Source: Oceanobacillus zhaokaii
Lineage (GTDB): Bacteria; Bacillota; Bacilli; Bacillales; Amphibacillaceae
DNA length: 64,000 nucleotides
Assembly: GCF_003352005.1 (NCBI RefSeq)
Contig: NZ_CP024848.1
Coordinates: 3,047,001-3,111,000 of the forward strand
Reading direction: 5' to 3'
Shown: one piece after another, positions 9,154 through 18,954 of the stretch
Layout: each line of letters opens with the position of its first letter
Numbering within the stretch: the first letter of the stretch is position 1
The notes under the pieces: generated by a model
Told to the model about the DNA's origin: nothing
The model's database searches: none
Seen by the model: the letters and a program-made list of their open reading frames with translations, nothing else
Position numbers and translations under genes: made by a program

Positions 9154-9716
9154 TATTTATCTATACCTGAAAATATCATTTGAGAATAAATTATTACTAA
9201 TTCTTCCGGTGAAACTTCCCCATCAGCCTTATACCAATTATAGCTCCAGTTGGTTATCCCCACTATTCCAAATGAAACCATATCAGCCCTTAGATTATTA
9301 TGAAACTCCTTTTTTTCAATTCCTTCCTGTACAATACGTTCTACATTTATTCGAAAATTTTCCCGTTTTTGTTTAATTATTTCATTGTGTTTATTATCAA
9401 GATGTCGCATTTCTCGAAAAAACACACGTGCACTCGGGCCATTTTCAACAATATCTGTAATTAATAATCGTATTATTTCAATTAACTTTTCTTTTTGCGA
9501 ACGATGATTTTTATGAATAATTTTCTTTTGCAGCTCTAATAGTTTCGTAATATAGTCATCGTGAATGTCCATTAGTAACTGTTCTTTACTTGAAAAATAG
9601 TAATAAAATGTTCCCTTCGTAACCCCTAGAGCATTTACAATATCTTGAATAGAAGTTGTACTAAATCCTTTTTTTTCGAATAACAAAATACTTTGTTTCG
9701 TAATTTCGTCTTTCAT
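9153..9716 (-). CDS. TetR/AcrR family transcriptional regulator
   Basis: A 187-aa one-component repressor. The N-terminal helix-turn-helix region runs from ITKQSILLFEKKGF through TSIQDIVNALGVTKGTFYYYF (split here between residues 5-43), followed by an all-helical ligand domain. It is downstream of the acyl-CoA dehydrogenase and SDR genes on the same strand and upstream of the kinase-ligase unit. TetR proteins of this kind often sense acyl-CoA (FadR, PaaR type), and the shared palindrome near both operon heads is the likely target. The inducer is not known. Confidence 0.88.
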   Translation of the reverse strand: MKDEITKQSILLFEKKGFSTTSIQDIVNALGVTKGTFYYYFSSKEQLLMDIHDDYITKLLELQKKIIHKNHRSQKEKLIEIIRLLITDIVENGPSARVFFREMRHLDNKHNEIIKQKRENFRINVERIVQEGIEKKEFHNNLRADMVSFGIVGITNWSYNWYKADGEVSPEELVIIYSQMIFSGIDK

Positions 9717-9784
9717 ATTCTCTGACCTCGCTAGCTTATAAGTTTTAATACTCTTAATTTATCACAAGGTCTATCATATTTCAT

Positions 9785-10561
9785 CTATGCAAATGCATGT
9801 GAACCCCCATCAACTGTTAATATATCCCCCGTTACAAAATCCGATGCTTCTGATGCAAGAAATAATGCGGCACCTTTCAAATCTTGATCGTTTCCATATC
9901 GATTCAATGGAGTTCCTTGCAGTATTTCGTCCCCGCCTTTTTCCAGTAGCCCTCTTGCCATTTTTGTCGGGAAAAATCCAGGTGCAATTGCATTAACATT
10001 AATATTATATTGACCCCATTTCACTGCCAAATCTTTTGTGAAGGTAATAACTGCTCCCTTACTTGTATTATAGCCAATCGTATCCATAATCTTAGGGTTT
10101 GTTCCCCCAAAACCTGCAATTGAGGCGATGTTAATAATTTTTCCTTTATTTTGCTTAATCATCACTTTACCGACTTCCAAACTCATTAAATAAGTCCCCG
10201 TTACATTTACATCGATAACCTTATGCCATGCCTCTAATGGCATTTCAACAACTGGTGCACCCCAAGTTGCCCCACTATTATTTACTAATATATCAATTGT
10301 ACCGAAATGCTCTAACGTACCTTTTACAACCTTTTTTACATCTTCATGGTTAGCTACATCACATTGGATAGCTAATGAATCTACACCAAGACCCTTTATT
10401 TCTTCACTAATTTCCTTACACGCATCCAGCTTTCGTGAGCAGACAACAATATTTGCACCAGCTTCTGCAAATGCCCGGGCCATTTGCGCTCCTAGCCCAC
10501 GCCCTCCACCAGTAACAATCGCCGTCTTTCCATCCAAGCTAAATAGATCAAATACATTCAA
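9785..10561 (-). CDS. SDR family oxidoreductase
   Basis: A classical short-chain dehydrogenase/reductase of 258 aa. The cofactor motif TGGGRGLG is at residues 17-24, NNSGA near 94-98, catalytic Ser147, Tyr164 and Lys168 (YNTSK). The C-terminus VTGDILTVDGGSHAFA is family-typical. Translation begins at TTG 10561 with AGGAGG 9 nt ahead, one base after the acyl-CoA dehydrogenase stop, so the two are tightly coupled. A 3-hydroxyacyl-CoA or 4-ketoacyl-CoA substrate is plausible from the context; nothing in the sequence fixes it. Confidence 0.88.
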   Translation of the reverse strand: MNVFDLFSLDGKTAIVTGGGRGLGAQMARAFAEAGANIVVCSRKLDACKEISEEIKGLGVDSLAIQCDVANHEDVKKVVKGTLEHFGTIDILVNNSGATWGAPVVEMPLEAWHKVIDVNVTGTYLMSLEVGKVMIKQNKGKIINIASIAGFGGTNPKIMDTIGYNTSKGAVITFTKDLAVKWGQYNINVNAIAPGFFPTKMARGLLEKGGDEILQGTPLNRYGNDQDLKGAALFLASEASDFVTGDILTVDGGSHAFA

Positions 10562-10562
10562 T

Positions 10563-11789
10563 TTACTTTACCTCCTGAACTACAGCATATTTTCTCAACT
10601 CTAATCTAGCAATTTGGCGACGATGTACTTCATCAGGACCATCTGCAAGCCTAAGCGTTCTGGAATTTGCCCAATGGTTTGCAAGGGTGAAATCATCACT
10701 TACTCCTGCACCACCATGTGCTTGTATTGCCCGATCAATCACTCGCAATGCCATATTTGGGGCAACTACTTTTATCATTGCTATTTCCGCTTTCGCTTCT
10801 TTATTTCCAACCGTATCCATCATATAAGCGGCTTTTAACGTTAGTAAGCGTGCTTGTTCAATCTCAATACGTGAATCTGCAATCCATTCTTGTACGACAC
10901 CCTGATCAGCTATCTTCTTACCAAAAGCTTCTCGTTCCTGAACGCGCTTACATAAATCTTCAAGTGCTCGCTCTGCAGCACCTATTAATCGCATACAATG
11001 GTGGATTCGTCCAGGTCCTAATCGACCTTGTGCAATTGCAAAGCCCTTTCCTTCTTCCCAAAGCATATTTTCAGCAGGGACTCTCACGTTATCATAAACA
11101 ATTTCAGCATGACCATGTGGTGCATCATCATAACCAAATACTGGAAGCATACGTTCAATCTTAATTCCTTCTGTATTTAGTGGAACGAGGATCATTGATT
11201 GTTGTTCATGCCTATTTGCATTAGGATCATTCTTGCCCATTACGATAGCTATTTTGCAGCGAGGATCCCCTGCACCTGATGACCACCATTTTCGGCCGTT
11301 GATTACATATTCATCACCATCTTTTACAATACTTGTTTCTATATTTGTTGCATCACTTGAAGCAACATCTGGTTCCGTCATTGAGAAGCATGAGCGAATT
11401 TCACCATCAAGGAGTGGCTCAAGCCATTGCTTCTTTTGCTGTTCTGTACCGTAACGAACCAATACTTCCATATTACCAGTATCCGGCGCACTACAATTAA
11501 ATACTTCCGGTCCTATCATTGATCTTCCCATTATTTCACAAAGGGGTGCATATTCGAGATTTGTTAACCCTGCTCCATACTCACTTTCAGGTAGAAACAA
11601 ATTCCAAAGTCCTTCTGCTCTTGCCTTTGCCTTTAATTCTTCCATAATTGGTGGTACATCAGACCATCTACTTACTTGTTGATTTAACTGTTCTTTGTAA
11701 ACCTTCTCATTTGGATATACGTGTTTTTCCATAAAATTAGTTACCTTCCTCTGTAATTCAACTACTTTGTCTGAGTAAGTAAATTCCAT
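10563..11789 (-). CDS. acyl-CoA dehydrogenase, ACAD10/11 type
   Basis: FAD-dependent acyl-CoA dehydrogenase, 408 aa. The central [16 protein letters not shown] and GRKWWSSGA segments and C-terminal [14 protein letters not shown] are family hallmarks. The usual YEGT catalytic-base motif is replaced by LADGPDEVH, the signature of the ACAD10/11 branch. A longer reading frame extends upstream to 11933, but the ATG at 11789 has GGAGG at proper distance and aligns with the family start (MEFTYSDKV). It leads a unit with the SDR and TetR genes and has an operator half-site about 50 bp upstream. Confidence 0.9.
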   Translation of the reverse strand: MEFTYSDKVVELQRKVTNFMEKHVYPNEKVYKEQLNQQVSRWSDVPPIMEELKAKARAEGLWNLFLPESEYGAGLTNLEYAPLCEIMGRSMIGPEVFNCSAPDTGNMEVLVRYGTEQQKKQWLEPLLDGEIRSCFSMTEPDVASSDATNIETSIVKDGDEYVINGRKWWSSGAGDPRCKIAIVMGKNDPNANRHEQQSMILVPLNTEGIKIERMLPVFGYDDAPHGHAEIVYDNVRVPAENMLWEEGKGFAIAQGRLGPGRIHHCMRLIGAAERALEDLCKRVQEREAFGKKIADQGVVQEWIADSRIEIEQARLLTLKAAYMMDTVGNKEAKAEIAMIKVVAPNMALRVIDRAIQAHGGAGVSDDFTLANHWANSRTLRLADGPDEVHRRQIARLELRKYAVVQEVK

Positions 11790-11835
11790 TTCCCATTCCT
11801 CCAAACATTTAGTTTTAACGCACACCACTAACCTA

Positions 11836-11849
11836 CCGGATAGTATGTT
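11836..11849. promoter_or_regulatory. second TetR-type operator half-site
   Basis: CCGGATAGTATGTT is identical to bases 9088-9101 at the kinase promoter. Only the right arm of the palindrome is intact here; the left arm is AACCTACC instead of ACTATCC. It lies 47-60 bp upstream of the acyl-CoA dehydrogenase start. Confidence 0.6.
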
Positions 11850-11939
11850 CAGAATCTTAAGTATAATTATAGCAAACGGATTAATAAATGCAACCTTTAT
11901 TTTTTTGGTCATTTTTGCGACATTTGTCATCAAATTCAG

Positions 11940-12330
11940 AAAGCCCTATCACTAACTGTGTTTCTAGTAGTGAGAGATTTACAAATTTGGCAGCTGCAAA
12001 GATAAATTTAGGGAAAAACTAATTAAAGAAGCGGCTATGGAAAAATTATTTACATCCGAAGTATTTAGCAAAGTTTTATCTCCTTAAGGCAAGCAGAGAA
12101 CCAATGCACCAGTTGCCGATCTTTTACTATATTTGTCGTAACGGATAAAGGAATAAGTGCTAAAGTTAGAATTAGATAGATTCGTAGCATTGGGCCCGGC
12201 TTCTAATCCTGACAAAGCAAAAACAGCTATCTTCCTTACATACGGATTCCGCTGGAGTTATTAGTCTATCATCAAGTATGAACCCAATAGTCACCATGGA
12301 TATTGTTTACTACTGATTAAAGGTTTTATT
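11940..12330 (+). other. probable decayed coding region in a 690-bp gap
   Basis: No open gene lies between 11790 and 12477. On the plus strand, short protein-like runs appear in different frames, for example REKLIKEAAMEKLF (about 12010-12060), PASNPDKAKTAIFLTYGF and DSAGVISLSSSMNPIV (about 12240-12300), each ended by stops. This looks like an eroded gene. I do not recognise the family. Confidence 0.3.
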
Positions 12331-12477
12331 CCAAAGTAATATCCACCATTATTTTCAAGTTTGTTTTAACTTAATTATTAAATTAAATTATAAAGGTCAA
12401 ATTAATTTGGCTAGAAACAATAAAAGAATCAGCAGCTTTAACTACTGACCCCTTTATTAATAGAACTCCCCTCCACC

Positions 12478-13374
12478 TTACAGCACCGTCTTCGCAATGC
12501 TACTATCCAACTCCTCAAAATCATCATAACTTATCGTCTCATACAATTCTTTCCTTGTTTGCATATCTGTAACCGCCGCTTCCTGTGAACCTTGCTCCTT
12601 TATTAATTGGAAAACGCGTTCGTATGCTTTTGCTGCGACTCGTAAAGAAGTGACTGGATAAATAACCATTCGAAATCCCATCTCTTCAAATGCTTCCGCT
12701 GAGATAAACGGTGTCTTGCCAAATTCTGTCATATTTGCAAGTAATGGAACATCAATCTTTTTGGCAAACAAGTGAAATTCCTCTTCTGTTTGCAATGCTT
12801 CTGGGAAAATCGCATCTGCACCTGCTTCGACATATGCTTTGGCCCTCTCAATAGCCGATTCGATTCCTTCAACAGCCCTTGCATCTGTGCGAGCTACAAT
12901 GATTAAGGTTGGTGCTACTTCTTTAATTGCTTTAATTTTTTGTGCCATCTCTTCCGTTGTCACGAGGTTCTTTCCATTTAAATGGCCACATTTCTTCGGA
13001 AGCTGCTGGTCTTCAATTTGTACTGCAGCAACGTTTGCTTCAACCATTTCCCTTGCAGTACGTGCAGCATTAAGTACCCCTCCAAACCCTGTATCAATAT
13101 CGACTATTAAAGGAAGATTCGTTGCTCGAACAAGATCCCTTGCACGCTCTGCAACTTCTGTTGAGGTGACTATTCCAAGATCCGGTAATCCTCGACTTGC
13201 TGTGTAAGCAGCTCCGGATAGGTAAAGCGCCGAGAACCCTGAATTTTTTGCTATTAGAGCTGCCATTGCATCATGTGCACCAGGTATCTGTAAAATCTTT
13301 TTATCTTGAATCAGCGTATTGAATTGCTCTGCTAATTCAATTTGTGTTAATGGTTTATCAACAATCCATGCCAT
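12478..13374 (-). CDS. prpB: methylisocitrate lyase
   Basis: A 298-aa member of the isocitrate lyase/PEP mutase superfamily that cleaves 2-methylisocitrate to pyruvate and succinate, the last step of the 2-methylcitrate cycle. The catalytic motif KKCGHLNGK places the cysteine near residue 129; the metal-binding DIDTGFGG lies near 92-99 and RTDARAVEG follows. It is the third gene of the operon, 14 bp after the PrpD-type dehydratase. Corresponds to Bacillus subtilis yqiQ (mmgF). Confidence 0.93.
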   Translation of the reverse strand: MAWIVDKPLTQIELAEQFNTLIQDKKILQIPGAHDAMAALIAKNSGFSALYLSGAAYTASRGLPDLGIVTSTEVAERARDLVRATNLPLIVDIDTGFGGVLNAARTAREMVEANVAAVQIEDQQLPKKCGHLNGKNLVTTEEMAQKIKAIKEVAPTLIIVARTDARAVEGIESAIERAKAYVEAGADAIFPEALQTEEEFHLFAKKIDVPLLANMTEFGKTPFISAEAFEEMGFRMVIYPVTSLRVAAKAYERVFQLIKEQGSQEAAVTDMQTRKELYETISYDDFEELDSSIAKTVL

Positions 13375-13388
13375 TTAATTTCACTCCT

Positions 13389-14825
13389 CTAGTTAATGAA
13401 AAGCTCCATAAATTCATTCACACTTAATGCAGTGAGCTTATCATAATCACTTGTTGCTTCCTCTATTTTCTTCTGTTGCTTTTCCGTATAATGGGTTTTA
13501 ATGTTTGCCGAGAATTTCCTCATTATTTTAGGAATTGCTTCCTCGCGACGGAACCGGTGCCCCAATGGGTATTCACATTCAATTTCTTCTGTTTCTGTCC
13601 CGTCTTTAAATTGCACTTGAACCGCATTTGCAATGGATCTCTTGCTTGGATCAAGATAATCTTTTGTATATTGCTCCTTCTCAACGACGATCATCTTATC
13701 GCGCAGTGCATCGATTCTCGGATCGTCTGCAACATTATCTTCATAATCCTCTGCCCGAATATCCCCTTTTAACAATCCAATCGCTGTAATGTACTGAATA
13801 CAATGATCGCGATCAGCGGGATTATGCAGCGGCCCCTTCTTATCAATAATCCGAATCGCCGACTCATGCGTTGTAATCGTAATCTGATCGATTTCATCCA
13901 GTCGATTGATGACCTCCGGATGAAGTTGAACTGCCGCCTCTGCCGCTGTTTGTGCATGGAATTCTGCTGGATATGAAACCTTAAATAAGACGTTTTCCAT
14001 AACATAACTTTCGTAGGGCTGCTTCGTAATTAATTCCTGTTTATTAAATAAAATATCCTGGAATCCCCATCCTGGCGCACTTAATGCTGTTGGATAGCCC
14101 ATCTCGCCTTTTACAGCCATCATCGCCAGACGAACTGCCCTGCTAGTCGCATCCCCTGCTGCCCATGATTTGCGGGAGCCTGTATTTGGTGCATGGCGAT
14201 ACGTGCGGAGGCTGGAATTATCAATCCATGCATTTGACAATGCATTGTTAATCTCTTCCCTGCCACCACCAAGCATTTTTGTCACAACGGCTGTAGTAGC
14301 GATTTTTACATATAAGACATGATCCAAACCAACTCGATTTAAACTATTTTCAAGAGCCAATACTCCTTGGATTTCATGTGCTTTGATCATCATTTTCAGC
14401 ACTTCTTGGACCTTAAGTGGTTCCCCGCCTTTCGCTAAACGTTCTCGGCTAATGTAGTCTGCTACTGCAAGAATACCCCCTAAATTATCGGAAGGATGTC
14501 CCCATTCCGCTGCAAGCCATGTGTCATTATAATCAAGCCAGCGAATCATCGTACCAATATTAAATGCCGCTTGAATAGGATCAAGTACATAGGGGGTTCC
14601 TGGGACTCGCGCACCATTCGGCACCACCGTACCAGGAACGATTGGACCTAGAAGCTTCGTGCATTCTGGATAATTAAGCGCAAGAATCCCACATCCAATC
14701 GTGTCTACCAAAACATAATGTGCAGTTGAAAATGCCTCTTCACTAGTAATCTCTTTGTCTAACACATAATCCGTAATTTTTTCGATTAGTTCGTCTGTTT
14801 TCATCTGTTCCTTAACATTTAGCAT
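13389..14825 (-). CDS. prpD: 2-methylcitrate dehydratase (MmgE/PrpD family)
   Basis: About 478 aa, full length for PrpD-type iron-sulfur-independent dehydratases, which convert 2-methylcitrate to 2-methylaconitate. Family segments include [49 protein letters not shown] and [16 protein letters not shown] at 14825 is preferred over GTG at 14834 because AAAGGG sits about 8 nt ahead. It follows the synthase by about 28 bp and precedes prpB, as in mmgD-mmgE-yqiQ. Called mmgE in Bacillus subtilis. Confidence 0.92.
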   Translation of the reverse strand: MLNVKEQMKTDELIEKITDYVLDKEITSEEAFSTAHYVLVDTIGCGILALNYPECTKLLGPIVPGTVVPNGARVPGTPYVLDPIQAAFNIGTMIRWLDYNDTWLAAEWGHPSDNLGGILAVADYISRERLAKGGEPLKVQEVLKMMIKAHEIQGVLALENSLNRVGLDHVLYVKIATTAVVTKMLGGGREEINNALSNAWIDNSSLRTYRHAPNTGSRKSWAAGDATSRAVRLAMMAVKGEMGYPTALSAPGWGFQDILFNKQELITKQPYESYVMENVLFKVSYPAEFHAQTAAEAAVQLHPEVINRLDEIDQITITTHESAIRIIDKKGPLHNPADRDHCIQYITAIGLLKGDIRAEDYEDNVADDPRIDALRDKMIVVEKEQYTKDYLDPSKRSIANAVQVQFKDGTETEEIECEYPLGHRFRREEAIPKIMRKFSANIKTHYTEKQQKKIEEATSDYDKLTALSVNEFMELFIN

Positions 14826-14853
14826 GCCATTCACCCTTTCAGTTGAGTACCAT

Positions 14854-15963
14854 TCACGAATACGCTTTTCCGATATAATTTACACGTGGTCTGAAAATTC
14901 GATTGTTTTCATGCTGCTCGATTACATGGGCACATAGGCCAGCAGTTCGTGCACTAAAGAAGATTGGGGTATACAATGGGATTGGTATGCCGAGCATCCA
15001 ATACACTGGTGCAGCATAATAATCTAAATTCGGATAAAGCCCCTTTTCCCGCTCCATCAATCTTTCTCCAGCTTCACACATTTCCAGCAATAAATCGTCT
15101 CCCGCTTGGGCTGATAACTCCTTTAATGCTTTTTTCACAATTAATGCTCTTGGATCCATCTTTTTCATATACACACGATGTCCGAATCCCATGATTTTTT
15201 CCTTTTTTTGCAGCTTTTTCAGCATCAATTCTTCAAATTCAGCGACTGTTTTCACATCATTCAGCATGTACATTACCGCTTCATTCGCTCCACCGTGCAG
15301 ATTTCCTTTTAAAGAAGCAACCGCTCCTGTTAATGCACCGTAAATATCCGATTGGGTGGAAGCAATCACCCTTGCAGTAAACGTTGAATTTGGCATTTCA
15401 TGCTCGCTATATAATAGAAGCAATTGATCAAAAATTTTCGTTTCCAGTTCAGTCGGGAGTTTCCCTGTTATCATTGATAGAAAATTAGCGCTGTAGGATA
15501 AATCTTTTTTAGGAGCGACAATCTCTTGCCCTTGCAGCACACGGTAACTATTAACTGTTAAGGTCGGGAGATTACCTAAAAGCTGATATGCTCGTTCTTT
15601 ATTAGCACTAGGTGAACGGTCATCAAGATCATCATCATAGCCCGAAAGCATCGAAATGCCTGTGCGCTGTGCATCCATCGGGTGTGTCTGTTTTGGCAAT
15701 AGCTTCAGCAGTTCTATTACTTTTTCAGGTAAATCATAATGTTGCTTCAGTTTATCCTCCAAGGCTACTTTTTCAAGAGAGCTCGGAAGCTCTCCTTCTA
15801 ATAATAAGTTCACAACATCAAGATAATCATTGTTCTTTGATAACGCTATCAAATCCTCGCCTTTAATAATTATTTTTTCCTTTGCTGTATCAAGAAAAGA
15901 AATTGCTGTCTCTGATGCGATAACTCCTTCTAGTCCAGGAACATACTTTTCCTTTATTGTCAC
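14854..15963 (-). CDS. prpC: 2-methylcitrate synthase / citrate synthase
   Basis: Type II-like short citrate synthase, 369 aa, condensing propionyl-CoA (and acetyl-CoA) with oxaloacetate. Catalytic regions are visible: LHGGANEAV with the first histidine, [15 protein letters not shown] with the second, and [13 protein letters not shown] with the aspartate. Start is GTG 15963 after AAGGGGGG. It leads the methylcitrate operon, and a cre-like box lies 36 bp upstream. Genomic context favours methylcitrate synthase (mmgD) over the housekeeping enzyme. Confidence 0.9.
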   Translation of the reverse strand: MTIKEKYVPGLEGVIASETAISFLDTAKEKIIIKGEDLIALSKNNDYLDVVNLLLEGELPSSLEKVALEDKLKQHYDLPEKVIELLKLLPKQTHPMDAQRTGISMLSGYDDDLDDRSPSANKERAYQLLGNLPTLTVNSYRVLQGQEIVAPKKDLSYSANFLSMITGKLPTELETKIFDQLLLLYSEHEMPNSTFTARVIASTQSDIYGALTGAVASLKGNLHGGANEAVMYMLNDVKTVAEFEELMLKKLQKKEKIMGFGHRVYMKKMDPRALIVKKALKELSAQAGDDLLLEMCEAGERLMEREKGLYPNLDYYAAPVYWMLGIPIPLYTPIFFSARTAGLCAHVIEQHENNRIFRPRVNYIGKAYS

Positions 15964-15998
15964 AAAAATCCCCCCTTAAATTAATAGAACAACCAGTT

Positions 15999-16012
15999 TA
16001 AAAGCGCTCTCA
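15999..16012. promoter_or_regulatory. cre box (CcpA) before the methylcitrate operon
   Basis: TAAAAGCGCTCTCA matches TGWAANCGNTNWCA with a single mismatch (A for G at position 2). It lies in the region between the divergent prpC and lysR genes, 36-49 bp before prpC. Catabolite repression of propionate use is expected from the Bacillus mmg operon. Confidence 0.6.
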
Positions 16013-16166
16013 TTTATTGGATGAAACAAGTGCATCTTTCTGTCTAACTTCATTATAATATTGATTTGAAAATTATAAAAATATATAATATTAATAATTA
16101 GCCATAAATTTTTTCGATATCTAATATGATTTTCCATTCTAAACTTTAATGTGAGGTGGACAAGAA

Positions 16167-17036
16167 ATGGACTTTCAGGATTGGGAGATGCTAGCAACTT
16201 TACATCACACGCAAAATATTACGCAGGCGGCACAGCATTTATTTTTAACGCAGCCAACGTTAACATCAAGGATTAAAAAATTGGAAGAGCATTACGGTGT
16301 ACAAATAATATTGAGAAAGCGGCGAGGGATTACGTTTACGCCAGAGGGAATGCAGCTTGCCGAGCATGCTATCAAAATGCTGCACGAGCAAAGAGAAATA
16401 GAGGAAAAATTAAATAATATGAAGCATCAAGTAGCAGGCACACTAAGGGTTGGTGTTTCCAATTTTTTTGCATTGAATAAAATGCCAAAATTACTCCGAC
16501 TATTTAAACAGGAATATCCGAATGTCGAGTTTCAGGTTGTAACAGGTTGGAGTAGAGAGATGCATCGATTAATCCTTAATCACGATGTCCATCTTAGTTT
16601 TATCAAAGGAGATTATCCATGGAAGGAACAAAAGGAGTTGCTTTATGAAGAGGAGATTTGTATCGCCTCCCCCTGGGAATTCAATTGGCAGGATCTTCCC
16701 CACTTACCACGCATTGATTATTATACAGATGAAACGATGAAAACAATCGTTGATAACTGGTGGTACCAAAATTACAAACAACGACCTTACATCAATATAC
16801 AGGTTAACCAAGTGGAAACTTGCAAGGAAATGGTAATTAATGGACTTGGTTATGCAATTGTGGCGAATTTAGTTGTGAGACCATATCCGGAGCTGATTGT
16901 TAAGCCGATAGCTTTAAAGTCTGGCGAGGCAATTACTCGTAAAACATGGATGTATTATCATGAGGAATCATTACAGTTAAATATTGTGAAGGCGTTTATT
17001 CGGTTTATAGAGGGGCTGGATGTGAAGGCATTGTGA
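16167..17036 (+). CDS. LysR family transcriptional regulator
   Basis: A 289-aa LysR-type regulator. The winged helix-turn-helix spans residues 1-60 (TQNITQAAQHLFLTQPTLTSR followed by IKKLEEHYGVQI, near 14-50), with a periplasmic-binding-like effector domain after about residue 90. It is transcribed away from the methylcitrate operon, the classic layout for a LysR activator of the neighbouring genes, so 2-methylcitrate or a related acid is a likely effector (inference). ATG follows GAGGTGGACAAGAA. A weak REP-like sequence starts at its stop codon. Confidence 0.9.
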   Translation: MDFQDWEMLATLHHTQNITQAAQHLFLTQPTLTSRIKKLEEHYGVQIILRKRRGITFTPEGMQLAEHAIKMLHEQREIEEKLNNMKHQVAGTLRVGVSNFFALNKMPKLLRLFKQEYPNVEFQVVTGWSREMHRLILNHDVHLSFIKGDYPWKEQKELLYEEEICIASPWEFNWQDLPHLPRIDYYTDETMKTIVDNWWYQNYKQRPYINIQVNQVETCKEMVINGLGYAIVANLVVRPYPELIVKPIALKSGEAITRKTWMYYHEESLQLNIVKAFIRFIEGLDVKAL

Positions 17037-17060
17037 GGTGACACTTCCCGAATTTAGTGC
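17036..17060 (+). repeat. REP-like repeat, partial
   Basis: AGGTGACACTTCCCGAATTT shares the ACTTCCCGAATTT core with the better copies but lacks the CCTGT stretch. It starts on the last base of the lysR stop. Confidence 0.4.
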
Positions 17061-17092
17061 AATCCATCTATTCAATTTTCCAACCCCTCATT

Positions 17093-17551
17093 TTATTTTG
17101 CTATTTTAATAGTGAAAAAGTAAATTAATCCGCCGATCATCCAGTATGGCTCCCAAAATAATAATCTCCAAAAAATTGCATAGCCATCTAATTGAAAATC
17201 TAGAAGGTCTATAGTACTCAATATTATCGTAATAAAGTTGAATAATCCATATAAAAATAGCAATGCACCAGATACCTTTATCATGAAATAAAGTATCATT
17301 CGCATCCAAGAATCTCTCCATTTAACCAATAGCATAAAAAGTAGCAAAGCCCCAAATAATTTAATGAACGCAGTCATCCAAACAATGGTAACGAAGGCTG
17401 GTTCTGGATCTAAAGCCTGTTCATAGATAGCTCCTCCCAATGATCTAACACCAATCATACCGCCCAATGCCCAGTAGAAACTCATCCCAGCAAATAAAAT
17501 CGTCCAAATTATACCCATGTAAACATAATATTTATTGATTTTGGTTTCCAT
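17093..17551 (-). CDS. DUF3995-like four-helix membrane protein
   Basis: A 152-aa integral membrane protein with about four hydrophobic helices (near residues 8-28, 56-76, 84-110 and 128-149). The N-terminal IWTILFAGMSFYWALGG and the spacing of helices resemble the DUF3995 family; function is unknown. No catalytic motif is visible. Its ribosome-binding GAGGAG lies 13 nt before the ATG and is supplied by the REP-like repeat at 17558-17585. Flanked by lysR and the UDP-glucose dehydrogenase gene with no evident functional link. Confidence 0.65.
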   Translation of the reverse strand: METKINKYYVYMGIIWTILFAGMSFYWALGGMIGVRSLGGAIYEQALDPEPAFVTIVWMTAFIKLFGALLLFMLLVKWRDSWMRMILYFMIKVSGALLFLYGLFNFITIILSTIDLLDFQLDGYAIFWRLLFWEPYWMIGGLIYFFTIKIAK

Positions 17552-17557
17552 TTTGGC

Positions 17558-17585
17558 GGTGTCACTCCTCGAGTTTTGTCGAATA
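17558..17585 (+). repeat. REP-like repeat
   Basis: GGTGTCACTCCTCGAGTTTT plus GTCGAATA, lacking the CCT after GTG. It lies between the DUF3995-like gene and UDP-glucose dehydrogenase; its complement gives the former a GAGGAG ribosome site. Confidence 0.6.
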
Positions 17586-17599
17586 ATAACGAAATAACT

Positions 17600-18889
17600 C
17601 TACCTCCCCACCGACCAATACTCCACGCCACTTTCCTTCATAGTTTCTACGGAGAAACAATTCCTTCCATCAAAAACAATCGGGCTTTTCATCGATTGAA
17701 AAACAATCGGATTGACATTACGAATTTCATCCCACTCTGTCAATATAAGTGCAGCGTCTGCATCTGTCAGTGCCTTCTGTATACTTGCAGCATAGAGTAT
17801 ATCAGAATGCAAACGGTCCTTGGCACTCTCCATTGCCACCGGGTCATAGGTAATAACCGTTGCACCTTGTTCAATTAATCTTTCCGTCACTATGATTGAT
17901 GCTGCTTCTCTCATATCGTCTGTATTCGGCTTGAATGCAAGTCCCAATACAGCAATGCGCTTATCAGCTAATGTGTCAAATCTTTCATTCAACTTATCTA
18001 TTAAAAGAGTACGCTGTTTCTGGTTAACATTGACGACACCTTTTAATAGCTCAAAATCATAGGCGACATTGCCAGCTATTTGGATCAATGCTTTCGTATC
18101 CTTTGGAAAACAGGAGCCTCCATAACCGATTCCAGCATTTAGAAAGCTTTCACCGATTCGCTGGTCCATTCCCATCCCTTTTGAAACATCCTCGACATTT
18201 GCTCCTACCCGTTCACAAATAGCAGCAATTTCGTTAATAAAACTTATTTTTGTCGCCAGAAAGGCATTAGAGGCATATTTAATCAATTCCGCGCTGCGAA
18301 TATCTGTATGATAAATTGGCACACCAAATGGCTCATTAATTTTTTCAATTATACTTGCCGCATAACCACTGTTTGCACCGATTACAATACGGTCAGCATT
18401 AAATGAATCTTTTAATGCTGAACCTTCTCTTAAAAATTCCGGATTTGCTACGACATCAAATTTTACATTGTGTATTTGGTTCTTCTCTATTATTTCTAGT
18501 ATTCGATCGTTCGTACCAGCGGGGACTGTACTCTTTGTCACCACAATTATGTCCTTTGTTATATGATTCGCAATATCTCTTGCAGCTTGCTCGACAAATT
18601 CTAGATTTGCAGACCCATCCGCTTTTTCAGGGGTGCCGACTGCAATATAAATAACATCTGCATGACAAAATCCTTCTTTATGATTGGATGTAAAAGTAAG
18701 TCGTCCCGCTTCAATATTTCTTGACATCATTTCATCTAAGCCAGGTTCATAAATTGGTGAAATCCCCTGCTTCATTTTTTCTATCTTTGATTCATTGATA
18801 TCAATGCAGATAACATGATGACCAATTTCTGCAAGACTTACACCAGTTACTAAACCAACATACCCCGTACCAACAACAGAAATATTCAT
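17600..18889 (-). CDS. UDP-glucose 6-dehydrogenase
   Basis: A 429-aa NAD-dependent enzyme oxidising UDP-glucose to UDP-glucuronate for envelope polysaccharide. The N-terminal Rossmann motif GTGYVGLVTG (residues 7-16), the substrate segment NPEFLREGSALKDSF, and the active-site cysteine in GGSCFPKDTKAL (about residue 262) are all present; the C-terminal UDP-binding domain contains LGLAFKPNTDDMREAAS. It is 65 bp downstream of galU on the same strand, which makes its substrate. Related to TuaD, YtcA and Ugd; which paralogue is not resolved. Confidence 0.94.
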   Translation of the reverse strand: MNISVVGTGYVGLVTGVSLAEIGHHVICIDINESKIEKMKQGISPIYEPGLDEMMSRNIEAGRLTFTSNHKEGFCHADVIYIAVGTPEKADGSANLEFVEQAARDIANHITKDIIVVTKSTVPAGTNDRILEIIEKNQIHNVKFDVVANPEFLREGSALKDSFNADRIVIGANSGYAASIIEKINEPFGVPIYHTDIRSAELIKYASNAFLATKISFINEIAAICERVGANVEDVSKGMGMDQRIGESFLNAGIGYGGSCFPKDTKALIQIAGNVAYDFELLKGVVNVNQKQRTLLIDKLNERFDTLADKRIAVLGLAFKPNTDDMREAASIIVTERLIEQGATVITYDPVAMESAKDRLHSDILYAASIQKALTDADAALILTEWDEIRNVNPIVFQSMKSPIVFDGRNCFSVETMKESGVEYWSVGR

Positions 18890-18954
18890 GAGTAGCCCCC
18901 ATAAAAATTGTTATATGAATTTGAGTAAATGTTTCCTAGTATTTTTTATACTCT

